A stretch of 64,000 nt of DNA, taken from contig OZ244249.1 of assembly GCA_965217135.1 (NCBI GenBank), positions 2,790,001 to 2,854,000 of the forward strand, read 5' to 3'. This DNA is from HXMU1420-2 sp017643305 (lineage in GTDB: Bacteria > Pseudomonadota > Alphaproteobacteria > Rhodobacterales > Rhodobacteraceae). The position numbers were made by a program, and so were the translations under genes. Positions 1-8,045 of this stretch are shown in pieces. Within the stretch, counting starts at the first letter, position 1. Every line of letters starts with the position of its first letter. Under the pieces are notes generated by a model. It was not told where the DNA came from. It searched no databases and saw nothing but the letters and a program-made list of their open reading frames with translations.

Positions 1-282
1 GATGTCTTCGAAGACGCCCGCACGCTGATATGGAACGGCCCGATGGGTGCGTTCGAGATTGCCCCGTTTGATGCGGCCACCAACGCCGCCGCACAGCAGG
101 CCGCAAAACAGACAAAGGCGGGCACGCTGATCTCTGTTGCAGGCGGAGGTGATACGGTCGCGGCGCTGAACCAGGCCGGAGCGGCGAAGGATTTCACCTA
201 CATCTCCACCGCAGGCGGCGCGTTCCTGGAGTGGATGGAAGGCAAAACCCTGCCAGGTGTCGCTGCGCTGGAAGCGAGCTAA
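1..282 (+). CDS. pgk: Phosphoglycerate kinase, C-terminal part
   Basis: This is the last 93 codons of phosphoglycerate kinase (3-phosphoglycerate + ATP <-> 1,3-bisphosphoglycerate + ADP; cytosolic glycolysis, gluconeogenesis). The reading frame is open from base 1, so the gene begins outside the window. Visible family signatures are WNGPMGAFE, the nucleotide-binding GGGDT segment, and STAGGAFLEW just before the end. It lies upstream of fba in the same direction, a glycolytic neighbourhood, but a separate gene intervenes. The product assignment is firm; nothing can be said of its start or promoter. Confidence 0.97.
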   Translation, partial: DVFEDARTLIWNGPMGAFEIAPFDAATNAAAQQAAKQTKAGTLISVAGGGDTVAALNQAGAAKDFTYISTAGGAFLEWMEGKTLPGVAALEAS

Positions 283-435
283 AAGGCGGTGCAAGGTCCA
301 CGTTCACGCGCTGGGTCGTTATCTGTCCCGATCGGTTTCCAACGCTCTATCCCCAAAAGCCAAAATCCTTCACGCCTGCCCAAACCCGATGTAAACTAGA
401 CATATTGCGTCCATTTCAGAAGGTAGTGCTGCCAC

Positions 436-2019
436 GTGACCCTTCCCAACATTCGCCCCGCCGCCTTTGCCCTTGCACTCGCCCTGCCCGTTCAGTCCGC
501 GCTGGCACAGGACACCACCCCGCAACGCCCCGGCTTTTTCGATGTCTTTAACTTCGAAACCGTGACCACGGCTTTCCTGCATTCCATGCTCAGCACCGCC
601 CGCGTTCTGGCGGACATCCGCTATACACAGATCAGCTTTGATCCGCTGGCCACCCGGCTGACCCTGCTGGATCTGGACATCCGCCCACATCTGCCGGGCT
701 TTGCGCCCGATGCCTGCACGATCACAGCAGCGCGGGCCACCGTGGCGGGCCAGCCGCTGGACCGGCTCGATGCCTCCCGCCTGCATTTAGCGCTGGACCA
801 GGTGAATGTCGGCATGGGCTGCCTGCCGCCCGAAGCGCGCGGTGTAACCTATGGGCTGGGGTTGCAGAGCGTGGCCCTGCCGCGGGTCGATCTGAACGTG
901 GAGTATGATTATGCCTCAGGCGGGCTGGTGGCCGATATCTACGCCGATCTGGACCAGGTCGCCGCATTCGCGATCAACATGGATGCCGACTATGTCAGCT
1001 TCCGGCTGGACCCCGAAACCGAAGAACCGCGCATGGCGCTGGATCTGAACAGCGCACATCTGACCATCGACGACCGGGGCGGCTGGGCCATGGCACAGCG
1101 GGTGATGCCGCCTGACATCCGGACGCCGGAAACGTTGCAACAGATCGTGGCCGGAGCGGTGGCCGGCGCGCTGAGTGATGAGAACGGCGTCGACGCCCCA
1201 CAGCTGTCGGAAGACCAGCAACGTTTTGCGGCCGAAGCCGGAGCGTTGGCCGCCAGTATGGCGAATGGCGCGCGGCGCATCGTGCTGGCCACCAATATCA
1301 CCAACGGCCCGTTTCGGCTGGATGAAGCAAGTGCCGCAGCTTTCCAACCGCTGTTCGATGCATTGGCCCCGGTGCTGAACGACCATGCCCCGCGTCTGGA
1401 CACCGTGATCCCGGTGGCCGTGCTTCAAAGCGCGCTGAACAGCGAGGAGGTGCCACCAAACGCGCTGGAGCTGGGCCGCGCGATGCTGACTGGCATAGGC
1501 ACCCCGCGCAACCTCAATAGCGCGCTGCAATTGCTGGCCAAAGCCTCGCGCAATGGCGATGCAGAGGCTGCGTTCCTGATCGCCGGGGCGCTGGCCGAAA
1601 AGGACCCCGGCACCGCCTATGGTCATGCCTTGCGAGCAGCCGCAAACAACGTCCCCGGCGCGTTAGCCGTGTTGGATCTAGCTGAACGCGGCACCAGCTA
1701 TGACCGCATGATCGAACTGCAGAACGAAGCAGGCGGTGGCCCGGACCCGGCGGTCTACGGCTCGGTTCTGGCAATGCGGCAGGCGGCGCGCGGTTTCCTG
1801 AACGGTACCGGGCGATACCGGTCTTACCGCGCGGCCTATTACTGGGCCTCGATGGCGGCAGCGGCGGGCGATGCCTCGGGCGCGGCCATCCGCGACGAGA
1901 TCGAGGAACTCATGCGCCTCCGCGGGGACGAAGCCGCCTGGAGCAAGGAAATCACCAGCCTAGAAAACGGTGTGCTGCGCGATTGGATCAATAACGACGT
2001 GCCTGCAGGGCTGAAATAG
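436..2019 (+). CDS. Secreted Sel1-repeat-like protein, function unknown
   Basis: A 527-residue protein with a GTG start. The first ~24 residues are a signal peptide (hydrophobic AFALALALPV, cleavage near ALA-Q), so it is probably periplasmic. Residues ~25-310 have no recognisable domain. Residues ~330-500 look like helical Sel1/TPR-type repeats: ELGRAMLTGIGTPRNLNSAL followed by AEAAFLIAGALAEKD and a late segment with AAYYWASMAAAAGD, matching the A-x(n)-Y-x-W pattern of Sel1 units. Such repeats normally mediate protein contacts. It sits between pgk and fba but has no evident metabolic link to them. The GTG is preferred because it gives a complete signal peptide. Confidence 0.75.
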   Translation: MTLPNIRPAAFALALALPVQSALAQDTTPQRPGFFDVFNFETVTTAFLHSMLSTARVLADIRYTQISFDPLATRLTLLDLDIRPHLPGFAPDACTITAARATVAGQPLDRLDASRLHLALDQVNVGMGCLPPEARGVTYGLGLQSVALPRVDLNVEYDYASGGLVADIYADLDQVAAFAINMDADYVSFRLDPETEEPRMALDLNSAHLTIDDRGGWAMAQRVMPPDIRTPETLQQIVAGAVAGALSDENGVDAPQLSEDQQRFAAEAGALAASMANGARRIVLATNITNGPFRLDEASAAAFQPLFDALAPVLNDHAPRLDTVIPVAVLQSALNSEEVPPNALELGRAMLTGIGTPRNLNSALQLLAKASRNGDAEAAFLIAGALAEKDPGTAYGHALRAAANNVPGALAVLDLAERGTSYDRMIELQNEAGGGPDPAVYGSVLAMRQAARGFLNGTGRYRSYRAAYYWASMAAAAGDASGAAIRDEIEELMRLRGDEAAWSKEITSLENGVLRDWINNDVPAGLK

Positions 2020-2129
2020 TCGCTGTTGGCCGCCGTTAGCGGTACCACCAATTGCAAGCGCGCAGGGGCTGGCCTAGAACCGGGCAAAGACCGCCTGCGC
2101 GGGCTTTTCCAATTTCAACGGGGATATTC

Positions 2130-3020
2130 ATGAACAACGATCAGGCACAAAAAATTCGCACCGGCAACGGGTTTGTGGCCGCGCTGGACCAAAGCGGTGG
2201 CTCCACCCCCAAAGCGCTGGGGCTTTACGGGTTGGACGAAAGCGCCTGGTCCAGCGAAGAGGGCATGTTCGACCTGATCCACCAGATGCGCGCCCGCATC
2301 GTTCAAAGCCCTTCGTTTTCCGGGGACAAGATCGTCGGCGCTATCCTATTTGAACGCACCATGGATGGTGAGATCGCAGGCAAGCCCACAGCGAATTACC
2401 TGTGGGAAGACAAGGGTGTTGTGCCTTTTCTGAAGGTCGACAAGGGGCTGGCCGACGAAGAAGACGGCGTTCGCCTGATGAAGCCGATGCCAGAACTCGA
2501 CGCGCTGCTGGAAAAGGCCGTGTCGAAAAACATCTTTGGTACCAAGATGCGGTCGGTTGTAGATGCCGCATCGCCCACCGGGATCGCCACCAACGTGGCG
2601 CAGCAGTTCGAAATCGGCAAACGCATCCTCAGCCACGGGCTGATCCCGATCATCGAACCCGAAGTAACTATTTCCATCGCCGACAAGGCCGAGGCCGAAG
2701 AGATCCTGCACGACGAGATTGAAAACCAGCTGGACCAGCTCGGAGACGGTGTGCAGGTCATGTTGAAGCTGACCTTGCCCGAGGTTGCCAACCATTACAA
2801 ACCGCTGGTCGACCACAAGGCGGTGATGAAGGTCGTGGCCCTGTCGGGCGGCTATTCCCGCGACGAAGCAAACGCACGGCTGGCCCAGAACTCCGGCATG
2901 ATCGCCAGCTTCTCCCGCGCGCTGAGCGAAGGACTGAGCGCCCAGCAGACCGACGCGGAATTTGACGCAGCGCTCGCCGCCAGCGTGGACAGCATCCACA
3001 AAGCCTCCGTCGCAGGCTGA
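2130..3020 (+). CDS. fba: Class I fructose-bisphosphate aldolase
   Basis: A 296-residue class I (Schiff-base, metal-independent) fructose-1,6-bisphosphate aldolase, cleaving FBP to DHAP and glyceraldehyde-3-phosphate. The short bacterial class I type is recognisable from VAALDQSGGSTPKAL near residue 15, the FERTMDGEI segment, the central IIEPEVTI strand and the lysine-bearing VMLKLTLPE strand (residue ~213), the likely Schiff-base region. An ATG further upstream is in frame, but the chosen ATG follows a purine-rich CGGGGA and gives the family's usual N-terminus. A class II aldolase-family gene in the inositol locus is a separate paralogue. Confidence 0.94.
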   Translation: MNNDQAQKIRTGNGFVAALDQSGGSTPKALGLYGLDESAWSSEEGMFDLIHQMRARIVQSPSFSGDKIVGAILFERTMDGEIAGKPTANYLWEDKGVVPFLKVDKGLADEEDGVRLMKPMPELDALLEKAVSKNIFGTKMRSVVDAASPTGIATNVAQQFEIGKRILSHGLIPIIEPEVTISIADKAEAEEILHDEIENQLDQLGDGVQVMLKLTLPEVANHYKPLVDHKAVMKVVALSGGYSRDEANARLAQNSGMIASFSRALSEGLSAQQTDAEFDAALAASVDSIHKASVAG

Positions 3021-3107
3021 CCCTTTTCGCGGGGGATTCACAAGCCGGACCAGATATGACATAGTTGCCCGAAGGCGCGCCAAAAGCGTCACAGAGGCAA
3101 GGCAGAC

Positions 3108-3404
3108 ATGCGTTCCAATCGACCCGGTTTCGGACCCCTGGTCTTTTTCGCGGTGGCGTTCGCGCTATCCGTTTATTTCACCTTCGCCGCCGTGCAGGGG
3201 GATTTTGGCCTTTTCCGGCGGGTGGAGATCGAAGCCGAACGCAACGCTCTGGACCTCAATCTCGCCGGACTGCAGGCAGAAATCGATGAGATGGAAAACC
3301 TGACCAGACGCCTTTCAGACAACTATCTGGATCTTGATCTGCTGGACCAGCAGGCACGCGAAGTTCTGGGTCTGCTGCGCGCCGACGAAATCGTTATTCG
3401 ATAA
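3108..3404 (+). CDS. FtsB/DivIC-like septum formation initiator
   Basis: A 98-residue bitopic membrane protein: a short cytoplasmic N-terminus, one membrane helix at residues ~10-28 (PLVFFAVAFALSVYFTF), then a periplasmic coiled coil (~35-75: heptad-like EAERNALDLNLAGLQAEIDE). This is the architecture of FtsB, which with FtsL and FtsQ scaffolds the division septum. A gene of this kind between fba and pdhA is, as far as I recall, a common arrangement in Rhodobacterales. The family call rests on size, topology and coiled coil; no catalytic motif exists to confirm it. Confidence 0.85.
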   Translation: MRSNRPGFGPLVFFAVAFALSVYFTFAAVQGDFGLFRRVEIEAERNALDLNLAGLQAEIDEMENLTRRLSDNYLDLDLLDQQAREVLGLLRADEIVIR

Positions 3405-3489
3405 GCCGGGCTTGTCCCGCACCTGTTTCCTCAACTGGCGGTAGGACAGCGGTGCCTTTTCCGTGCGCCAGCCTGTCAGGAGACATGTG

Positions 3490-3708
3490 GTGAAAACAAC
3501 AATACTCGGTGGCCTCTTGTTTCTTGTTCCGCTCGCCTTTCTTGCCATTGTTCTGGGCAAGGCGTTTCAGGTCAGCATGTTGCTGGTCGACCCGATCGAT
3601 GCAGTCATCCCGATAGAAACTTTGGAAGGCATCGCCTTCATCGACGGGATGGCAATTGCCCTGATCCTTGTCGTTTGCTTTTTAGCCGGTTTTGCGGCCT
3701 GGCGTTGA
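3490..3708 (+). CDS. Short membrane protein resembling a DUF502 N-terminus, probably truncated
   Basis: A 72-residue product if translated from the GTG that follows a good Shine-Dalgarno (CAGGAG, 7 nt away); a GTG nine codons upstream is also possible. It has two hydrophobic helices, LGGLLFLVPLAFLAIVLG and ALILVVCFLAGFAAW, joined by a loop with DPIDAVIPIETLEGI. This resembles the first third of DUF502 membrane proteins (usually ~200 residues). A stop codon follows the second helix and no continuation is visible in the other frames before pdhA. It is therefore either a genuinely small membrane protein or a 3'-truncated relic. Function unknown. Confidence 0.5.
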   Translation: MKTTILGGLLFLVPLAFLAIVLGKAFQVSMLLVDPIDAVIPIETLEGIAFIDGMAIALILVVCFLAGFAAWR

Positions 3709-3803
3709 AACCTTAAGAACCCTTTGGAAACCCGTGACTTCCTGCCTGCCTTGCTCCCGCGTCAACTTATCACTCGCCCGACGCGAATTTTTCCTGTAAA
3801 AGA

Positions 3804-3821
3804 TAGTTTAACGCTAAACTA
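3804..3821. promoter_or_regulatory. Palindrome upstream of the pdh operon, candidate operator
   Basis: TAGTTTA and TAAACTA form perfect 7-bp inverted arms around the centre ACGC. The element is AT-rich in a G+C-rich background and lies 26 bp before the pdhA start codon, just upstream of its AGAGGAGG ribosome site. The position would suit a repressor acting on the pyruvate dehydrogenase promoter. No regulator for it is encoded in the window. Confidence 0.4.
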
Positions 3822-3847
3822 CTTTGGGAAAGAGGAGGCCCGACCAC

Positions 3848-4843
3848 ATGGCCGCCAGGAAAACAACAAAGAAACCAAACGTTTCTGCCGAGGACCTTTC
3901 CGCCTACTACCGTGACATGTTGCTGATCCGCCGATTCGAGGAAAAGGCCGGGCAACTTTATGGGATGGGCCTGATTGGCGGCTTCTGTCACCTCTACATC
4001 GGTCAGGAGGCCGTGGTCGTCGGGCTGGAAGCCGCCGCCGAAGAGGGCGACAAGCGCATCACCTCCTATCGTGACCATGGCCACATGCTGGCCTGCGGTA
4101 TGGACCCTGGCGGCGTCATGGCCGAACTGACGGGCCGCGAAGGGGGGCTGTCCAAGGGCAAGGGCGGCTCCATGCACATGTTCTCCAAAGAGAAGCATTT
4201 TTACGGTGGCCACGGCATTGTCGCCGCACAGGTCCCGCTGGGCGCCGGCCTGGCCTTTTCTGACAAGTACAAGGAAAACGGCCGCGTCACCTTCACCTAT
4301 TTTGGGGACGGTGCTGCCAACCAGGGCCAGGTTTATGAAACCTTCAACATGGCGGCGCTCTGGGACCTGCCGGTGGTTTTCGTGATCGAGAACAACCAAT
4401 ACGCCATGGGCACGGCACAGAACCGTTCCACTTCGACTCCCGACCTGTGGACACGGGGCGCTGCCTTCGGCATCGACGGCGAAGCAGTGGATGGCATGGA
4501 TGTGCTGGCGGTCAAGGAAGCGGGAGAAAAGGCCGTGGCGCACTGCCGCGCGGGCAAAGGCCCCTATATCCTCGAAGTCAAGACCTACCGCTACCGCGGC
4601 CATTCCATGTCCGACCCGGCCAAGTACCGCACCCGCGAAGAGGTCCAGAAGGTACGCGAAGAAAAAGACGCCATCGAACATGTGCGCGACCTGCTGCTGC
4701 AAGGCGGCCACGCGACCGAGGATGAGCTGAAGGCGATCGACAAGGACATCAAGAACATTGTCAACAAAGCCGCCGATTTCGCACGCGAAAGCCCGGAACC
4801 CGCGCTCGAAGAGCTGTGGACCGACATTTACGCCGACGCCTGA
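3848..4843 (+). CDS. pdhA: Pyruvate dehydrogenase E1 component, alpha subunit
   Basis: A 331-residue E1-alpha, which with PdhB decarboxylates pyruvate on thiamine diphosphate and passes the acetyl group to the E2 lipoyl arm. The TPP-binding signature is clear: GDGAANQGQ followed about 25 residues later by ENNQYAMGT. The phosphorylation-loop region YRYRGHSMSDP is also present. The start follows AGAGGAGG at proper spacing; an ATG eight codons earlier overlaps that site and was rejected. It leads the operon pdhA-pdhB-pdhC. No dihydrolipoamide dehydrogenase (E3) gene is in the window. Confidence 0.96.
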   Translation: MAARKTTKKPNVSAEDLSAYYRDMLLIRRFEEKAGQLYGMGLIGGFCHLYIGQEAVVVGLEAAAEEGDKRITSYRDHGHMLACGMDPGGVMAELTGREGGLSKGKGGSMHMFSKEKHFYGGHGIVAAQVPLGAGLAFSDKYKENGRVTFTYFGDGAANQGQVYETFNMAALWDLPVVFVIENNQYAMGTAQNRSTSTPDLWTRGAAFGIDGEAVDGMDVLAVKEAGEKAVAHCRAGKGPYILEVKTYRYRGHSMSDPAKYRTREEVQKVREEKDAIEHVRDLLLQGGHATEDELKAIDKDIKNIVNKAADFARESPEPALEELWTDIYADA

Positions 4844-4858
4844 GGGGAGACCAAAGAT

Positions 4859-6229
4859 ATGGCAACCGAAATTCTGATGCCCGCCCTCTCGCCCACGATG
4901 GAAGAAGGCACACTTGCAAAATGGCTGGTCAAGGAGGGCGACACCGTGGCCTCCGGTGACATCCTTGCCGAGATTGAAACCGACAAGGCAACGATGGAAT
5001 TCGAAGCGGTCGACGAAGGCATCGTCGGAAAGATCCTGATCGCCGAAGGCACCGAAGGCGTGAAAGTGAACACCGCCATCGCGATCCTGGTCGAGGAAGG
5101 CGAAGACGTTCCCACCGAAGCCCCTGCCGCCGAACCCGCCGTCGCCCCAACCGAAGCAGCGCCTGCCCCAGCCCCTGCAGCAGCCGCCGTCCCTGCTCCG
5201 ACCGCGCCGGAAACCGACACCAGCCCCGACTGGCCCGAAGGCACGCAAATGAAAAGCCAGACGGTCCGCGAAGCGCTGCGCGATGCAATGGCCGAAGAAA
5301 TGCGGTCCGATGAAACCGTTTTCCTGATGGGCGAAGAGGTGGCCGAATACCAAGGCGCCTACAAAGTGTCCCAAGGCCTGCTGGACGAGTTTGGCTCCAA
5401 ACGCGTGATCGACACGCCGATCACCGAACACGGTTTTGCCGGTATCGCCACAGGCGCGGCCTTCGGCGGCCTGCGTCCGATCGTGGAATTCATGACCTTC
5501 AACTTCGCGATGCAGGCGATTGACCACATCATCAACTCCGCCGCCAAGACGCTCTACATGTCCGGTGGACAGATGGGCGCACCCATGGTGTTCCGGGGTC
5601 CGAACGGCGCCGCCGCCCGCGTGGCGGCCCAGCACAGCCAGGACTATGCCGCATGGTACATGCACGTGCCGGGACTCAAGGTGGTAATGCCCTACAGCGC
5701 CTCTGACGCCAAAGGCCTGCTGAAAACCGCCATCCGCGACCCGAACCCGGTGGTCTTTTTGGAAAACGAAATCCTCTATGGCCGCGCCTTTGACGTGCCG
5801 GTGATGGATGATTTCACCGTCCCGTTCGGCAAGGCCCGGATCTGGCGCGAAGGCTCGGATGTAACCATCGTCAGCTTTGGCATCGGCATGCAATACGCGC
5901 TCGAAGCCGCCGACAAGCTGGCCGAAGACGGCATCAGCGCAGAGGTCATCGACCTGCGCACATTGCGGCCCATGGACACCGGCACGATCATCAAGTCGGT
6001 CATGAAAACCAATCGCTGCGTCACAATCGAGGAAGGCTGGCCTCAGGGATCGGTCGGCAACTACATCTCCTCCGTGATCATGCAGGAAGCGTTCGACTGG
6101 CTCGACGCGCCGGTGATCAACTGCACGGGCAAGGACGTGCCAATGCCCTACGCCGCCAACCTGGAAAAACACGCGCTGATCACCACGGATGAGGTCGTCG
6201 ACGCGGTCAAGCAGGTGACCTACCGCTAA
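4859..6229 (+). CDS. pdhB: Pyruvate dehydrogenase E1 beta subunit with N-terminal lipoyl domain
   Basis: A 456-residue E1-beta, over 100 residues longer than the typical subunit because residues 1-~80 are a biotinyl/lipoyl domain; the lipoylated lysine is K43 in ETDKATME. A flexible Ala/Pro linker (~84-120) follows, then the transketolase-type pyrimidine-binding and C-terminal domains (LMGEEVAEYQGAYKVS, DTPITEHGFAG, IEEGWPQGS). The lipoyl domain is nearly identical to that of the adjacent pdhC. E1-beta subunits with their own lipoyl domain are known in alphaproteobacteria. It starts 15 bp after pdhA. Confidence 0.96.
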   Translation: MATEILMPALSPTMEEGTLAKWLVKEGDTVASGDILAEIETDKATMEFEAVDEGIVGKILIAEGTEGVKVNTAIAILVEEGEDVPTEAPAAEPAVAPTEAAPAPAPAAAAVPAPTAPETDTSPDWPEGTQMKSQTVREALRDAMAEEMRSDETVFLMGEEVAEYQGAYKVSQGLLDEFGSKRVIDTPITEHGFAGIATGAAFGGLRPIVEFMTFNFAMQAIDHIINSAAKTLYMSGGQMGAPMVFRGPNGAAARVAAQHSQDYAAWYMHVPGLKVVMPYSASDAKGLLKTAIRDPNPVVFLENEILYGRAFDVPVMDDFTVPFGKARIWREGSDVTIVSFGIGMQYALEAADKLAEDGISAEVIDLRTLRPMDTGTIIKSVMKTNRCVTIEEGWPQGSVGNYISSVIMQEAFDWLDAPVINCTGKDVPMPYAANLEKHALITTDEVVDAVKQVTYR

Positions 6230-6232
6230 TCC

Positions 6233-6290
6233 TTTCCTCTTGCTCCAAATATCCCGGGGAGCGCGAGGGGCTGGCCCCTCGCTCCCACCC
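6233..6290. repeat. Intergenic palindromic repeat unit inside the pdh operon
   Basis: Between pdhB and pdhC lies TTTCCTCTTGCTCCAAATAT followed by CCCGGGG and a strong hairpin. The hairpin inner stem is CGAGGGG/CCCCTCG with loop CTGG, extended by GGGAG/CTCCC across a CG bulge. The same core (TTTCCTCTTGC, CAAATATCCCGGGG, then a G+C-rich hairpin) recurs at 15563-15608. No T tract follows, so this is not a classical terminator; it may attenuate or stabilise mRNA between E1-beta and E2. Confidence 0.7.
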
Positions 6291-6310
6291 CCACCACAGG
6301 GAACCGACAG

Positions 6311-7618
6311 ATGCCGACAGAAATCCTGATGCCCGCCCTTTCCCCCACGATGGAGGAAGGCACCCTTGCCAAATGGCTCGTCAAGGAAGGCGATACCGTG
6401 TCTTCTGGCGATCTTCTGGCCGAGATCGAAACCGACAAGGCCACCATGGAATTCGAAGCCGTGGACGAAGGCACCATTGGCAAGATCCTGGTGCCCGAAG
6501 GCACCGAAGGCGTGAAGGTCAACACCGCCATTGCCATACTGCTGGAAGATGGCGAAAGCGCCAATGACATCGGCAGCACCCCTGCAGCCACCCCGGAGGC
6601 GGCCCCGGCCGCCGAAACCCCCGCAGAGGCGGCGCCTGCTGCCACCGCACCGGCAGCGCCAGCGCCTGCTGCACCGGTTGCAGCCTCGGGCGAACGCATC
6701 TTTGCCTCCCCGCTGGCCCGCCGCATTGCGGCTCAAAAGGGTCTCGACCTGGCGCAGATCACCGGAACCGGCCCTCGTGGACGGATCGTGAAGGCAGACG
6801 TGGAAGGCGTCACCGCCGCCCCCACGCAAGCCGCAGACCCTGCTGCTGCCCCCGCGCCGTCTGCGGCCCCGGCCGCCGCGCCCACCGGGCCATCCGCAGA
6901 TACCATCGCCAAGATGTATGCGGATCGCGACTACGACGAAATCCCGCTCGACGGTATGCGCAAAACCATTGCCGCGCGTCTGACCGAAGCGAAACAAACC
7001 ATCCCGCATTTCTACCTGCGTCGCGACATCCAGTTGGATGCGCTGCTGAAATTCAGGAGTGATTTGAACAAACAGCTCGAAGGTCGTGGCGTGAAGCTGT
7101 CGGTCAACGATTTCATCATCAAGGCCTGCGCACTAGCGCTGCAAACCGTCCCCGCCGCCAACGCGGTCTGGGCCGGGGACCGGATGCTACAGCTGAAACC
7201 ATCGGACGTTGCCGTCGCCGTGGCCATCGACGGTGGGCTCTTTACCCCGGTGCTGAAGGATGCGGACGCAAAGTCGCTGTCGGTCTTGTCATCCGAGATG
7301 AAGGACCTCGCCGCCCGCGCCCGCGACCGCAAGCTGGCCCCGCACGAATATCAGGGCGGCAGCTTTGCGATCTCTAACCTTGGCATGTTTGGCATCGACA
7401 ATTTCGACGCCGTCATCAACCCGCCCCATGGCGCGATCCTGGCCGTGGGCTCTGGCGTGAAAAAGCCGGTGGTGGGCAAAGACGGGGAACTGACCGTGGC
7501 CACGGTGATGTCCGTCACCCTCTCGGTCGATCACCGGGTCATCGATGGCGCGCTGGGGGCGGAGCTGCTGAAGGCGATTGTCGAGAACCTCGAAAATCCG
7601 ATGCTGATGCTGGTCTGA
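6311..7618 (+). CDS. pdhC: Dihydrolipoamide acetyltransferase (E2) of pyruvate dehydrogenase
   Basis: A 435-residue E2 core protein that transfers acetyl from lipoamide to CoA. Domain order is visible: lipoyl domain (1-~78, K43 in ETDKATME), Ala/Pro linker, peripheral subunit-binding domain (~130-165, FASPLARRIAAQKG...GPRGRIVKADV), second Ala/Pro linker, then the acyltransferase domain ending in DHRVIDGA with catalytic H408 and D412. One lipoyl domain only. It is separated from pdhB by 81 bp containing the palindromic repeat; its own GGGAACCGACAG leader precedes the ATG. Confidence 0.97.
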   Translation: MPTEILMPALSPTMEEGTLAKWLVKEGDTVSSGDLLAEIETDKATMEFEAVDEGTIGKILVPEGTEGVKVNTAIAILLEDGESANDIGSTPAATPEAAPAAETPAEAAPAATAPAAPAPAAPVAASGERIFASPLARRIAAQKGLDLAQITGTGPRGRIVKADVEGVTAAPTQAADPAAAPAPSAAPAAAPTGPSADTIAKMYADRDYDEIPLDGMRKTIAARLTEAKQTIPHFYLRRDIQLDALLKFRSDLNKQLEGRGVKLSVNDFIIKACALALQTVPAANAVWAGDRMLQLKPSDVAVAVAIDGGLFTPVLKDADAKSLSVLSSEMKDLAARARDRKLAPHEYQGGSFAISNLGMFGIDNFDAVINPPHGAILAVGSGVKKPVVGKDGELTVATVMSVTLSVDHRVIDGALGAELLKAIVENLENPMLMLV

Positions 7619-8045
7619 TTGCAGGCCCGCTCATTTGGGAAAAGCACTCGCGCGGACTGACGGGCTGTATGCCCGCCGCGCGCACGCCAAACCGCCCCGC
7701 AGGGCGGCGCACGCGCGGCTCTTCGCGCATTGCGTTTCAGGTTTTGGCGGTTGACTCCAACTCAGCTCACCCCCTGATCCAGATCAATTTGCCTCCCCGC
7801 CAACGGCTTGCAAAGGCACCAGCAAATGTGTTGCCGAATTTCGCAAAGTTCAGTGTGACACAGACACGGGGTTCAACACCCTGCCTAACACCACCAAGGG
7901 GGCGGGTGTTCTGGACGGCAAGGCCAGGGGCCTATTGGCGCTGGCCATCGGCATTTCGCAACGCTGCGTGTGGATTGCATCGCATTTCACGTTCAGGGCT
8001 CAGCCAAGCACAGCACCACGCATTCACCCCTAGACCGGGAGTGGA
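7619..8045. other. Gene-free stretch between pdhC and cysE
   Basis: About 430 bp between the converging pdhC and cysE. It holds a short hairpin (CCGCCC-CGCA-GGGCGG at 7692-7707, no T tract), which may end the pdh transcript, and an FNR-type box. The open frames here are arginine/proline-rich and resemble chance translations of G+C-rich DNA. I see no convincing gene. Confidence 0.6.
7774..7787. promoter_or_regulatory. Candidate FNR/CRP-family binding site
   Basis: CTGATCCAGATCAA reads TTGATCTGGATCAG on the minus strand, one mismatch from the FNR-family consensus TTGAT-N4-ATCAA used by FnrL-type oxygen regulators in Rhodobacterales. It lies in a gene-free stretch, 155 bp after pdhC and about 260 bp beyond the end of cysE, so no target gene is obvious; an unannotated small RNA or a chance match are both possible. 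Confidence 0.35.

Noticed and set aside
3770..7009. A very long minus-strand open frame (over 1000 codons) antisense to the pdh genes
   Set aside because: It mirrors codon bias of pdhA-pdhC, is rich in His/Gly/Arg, and no domain is recognisable; the plus-strand genes are certain.
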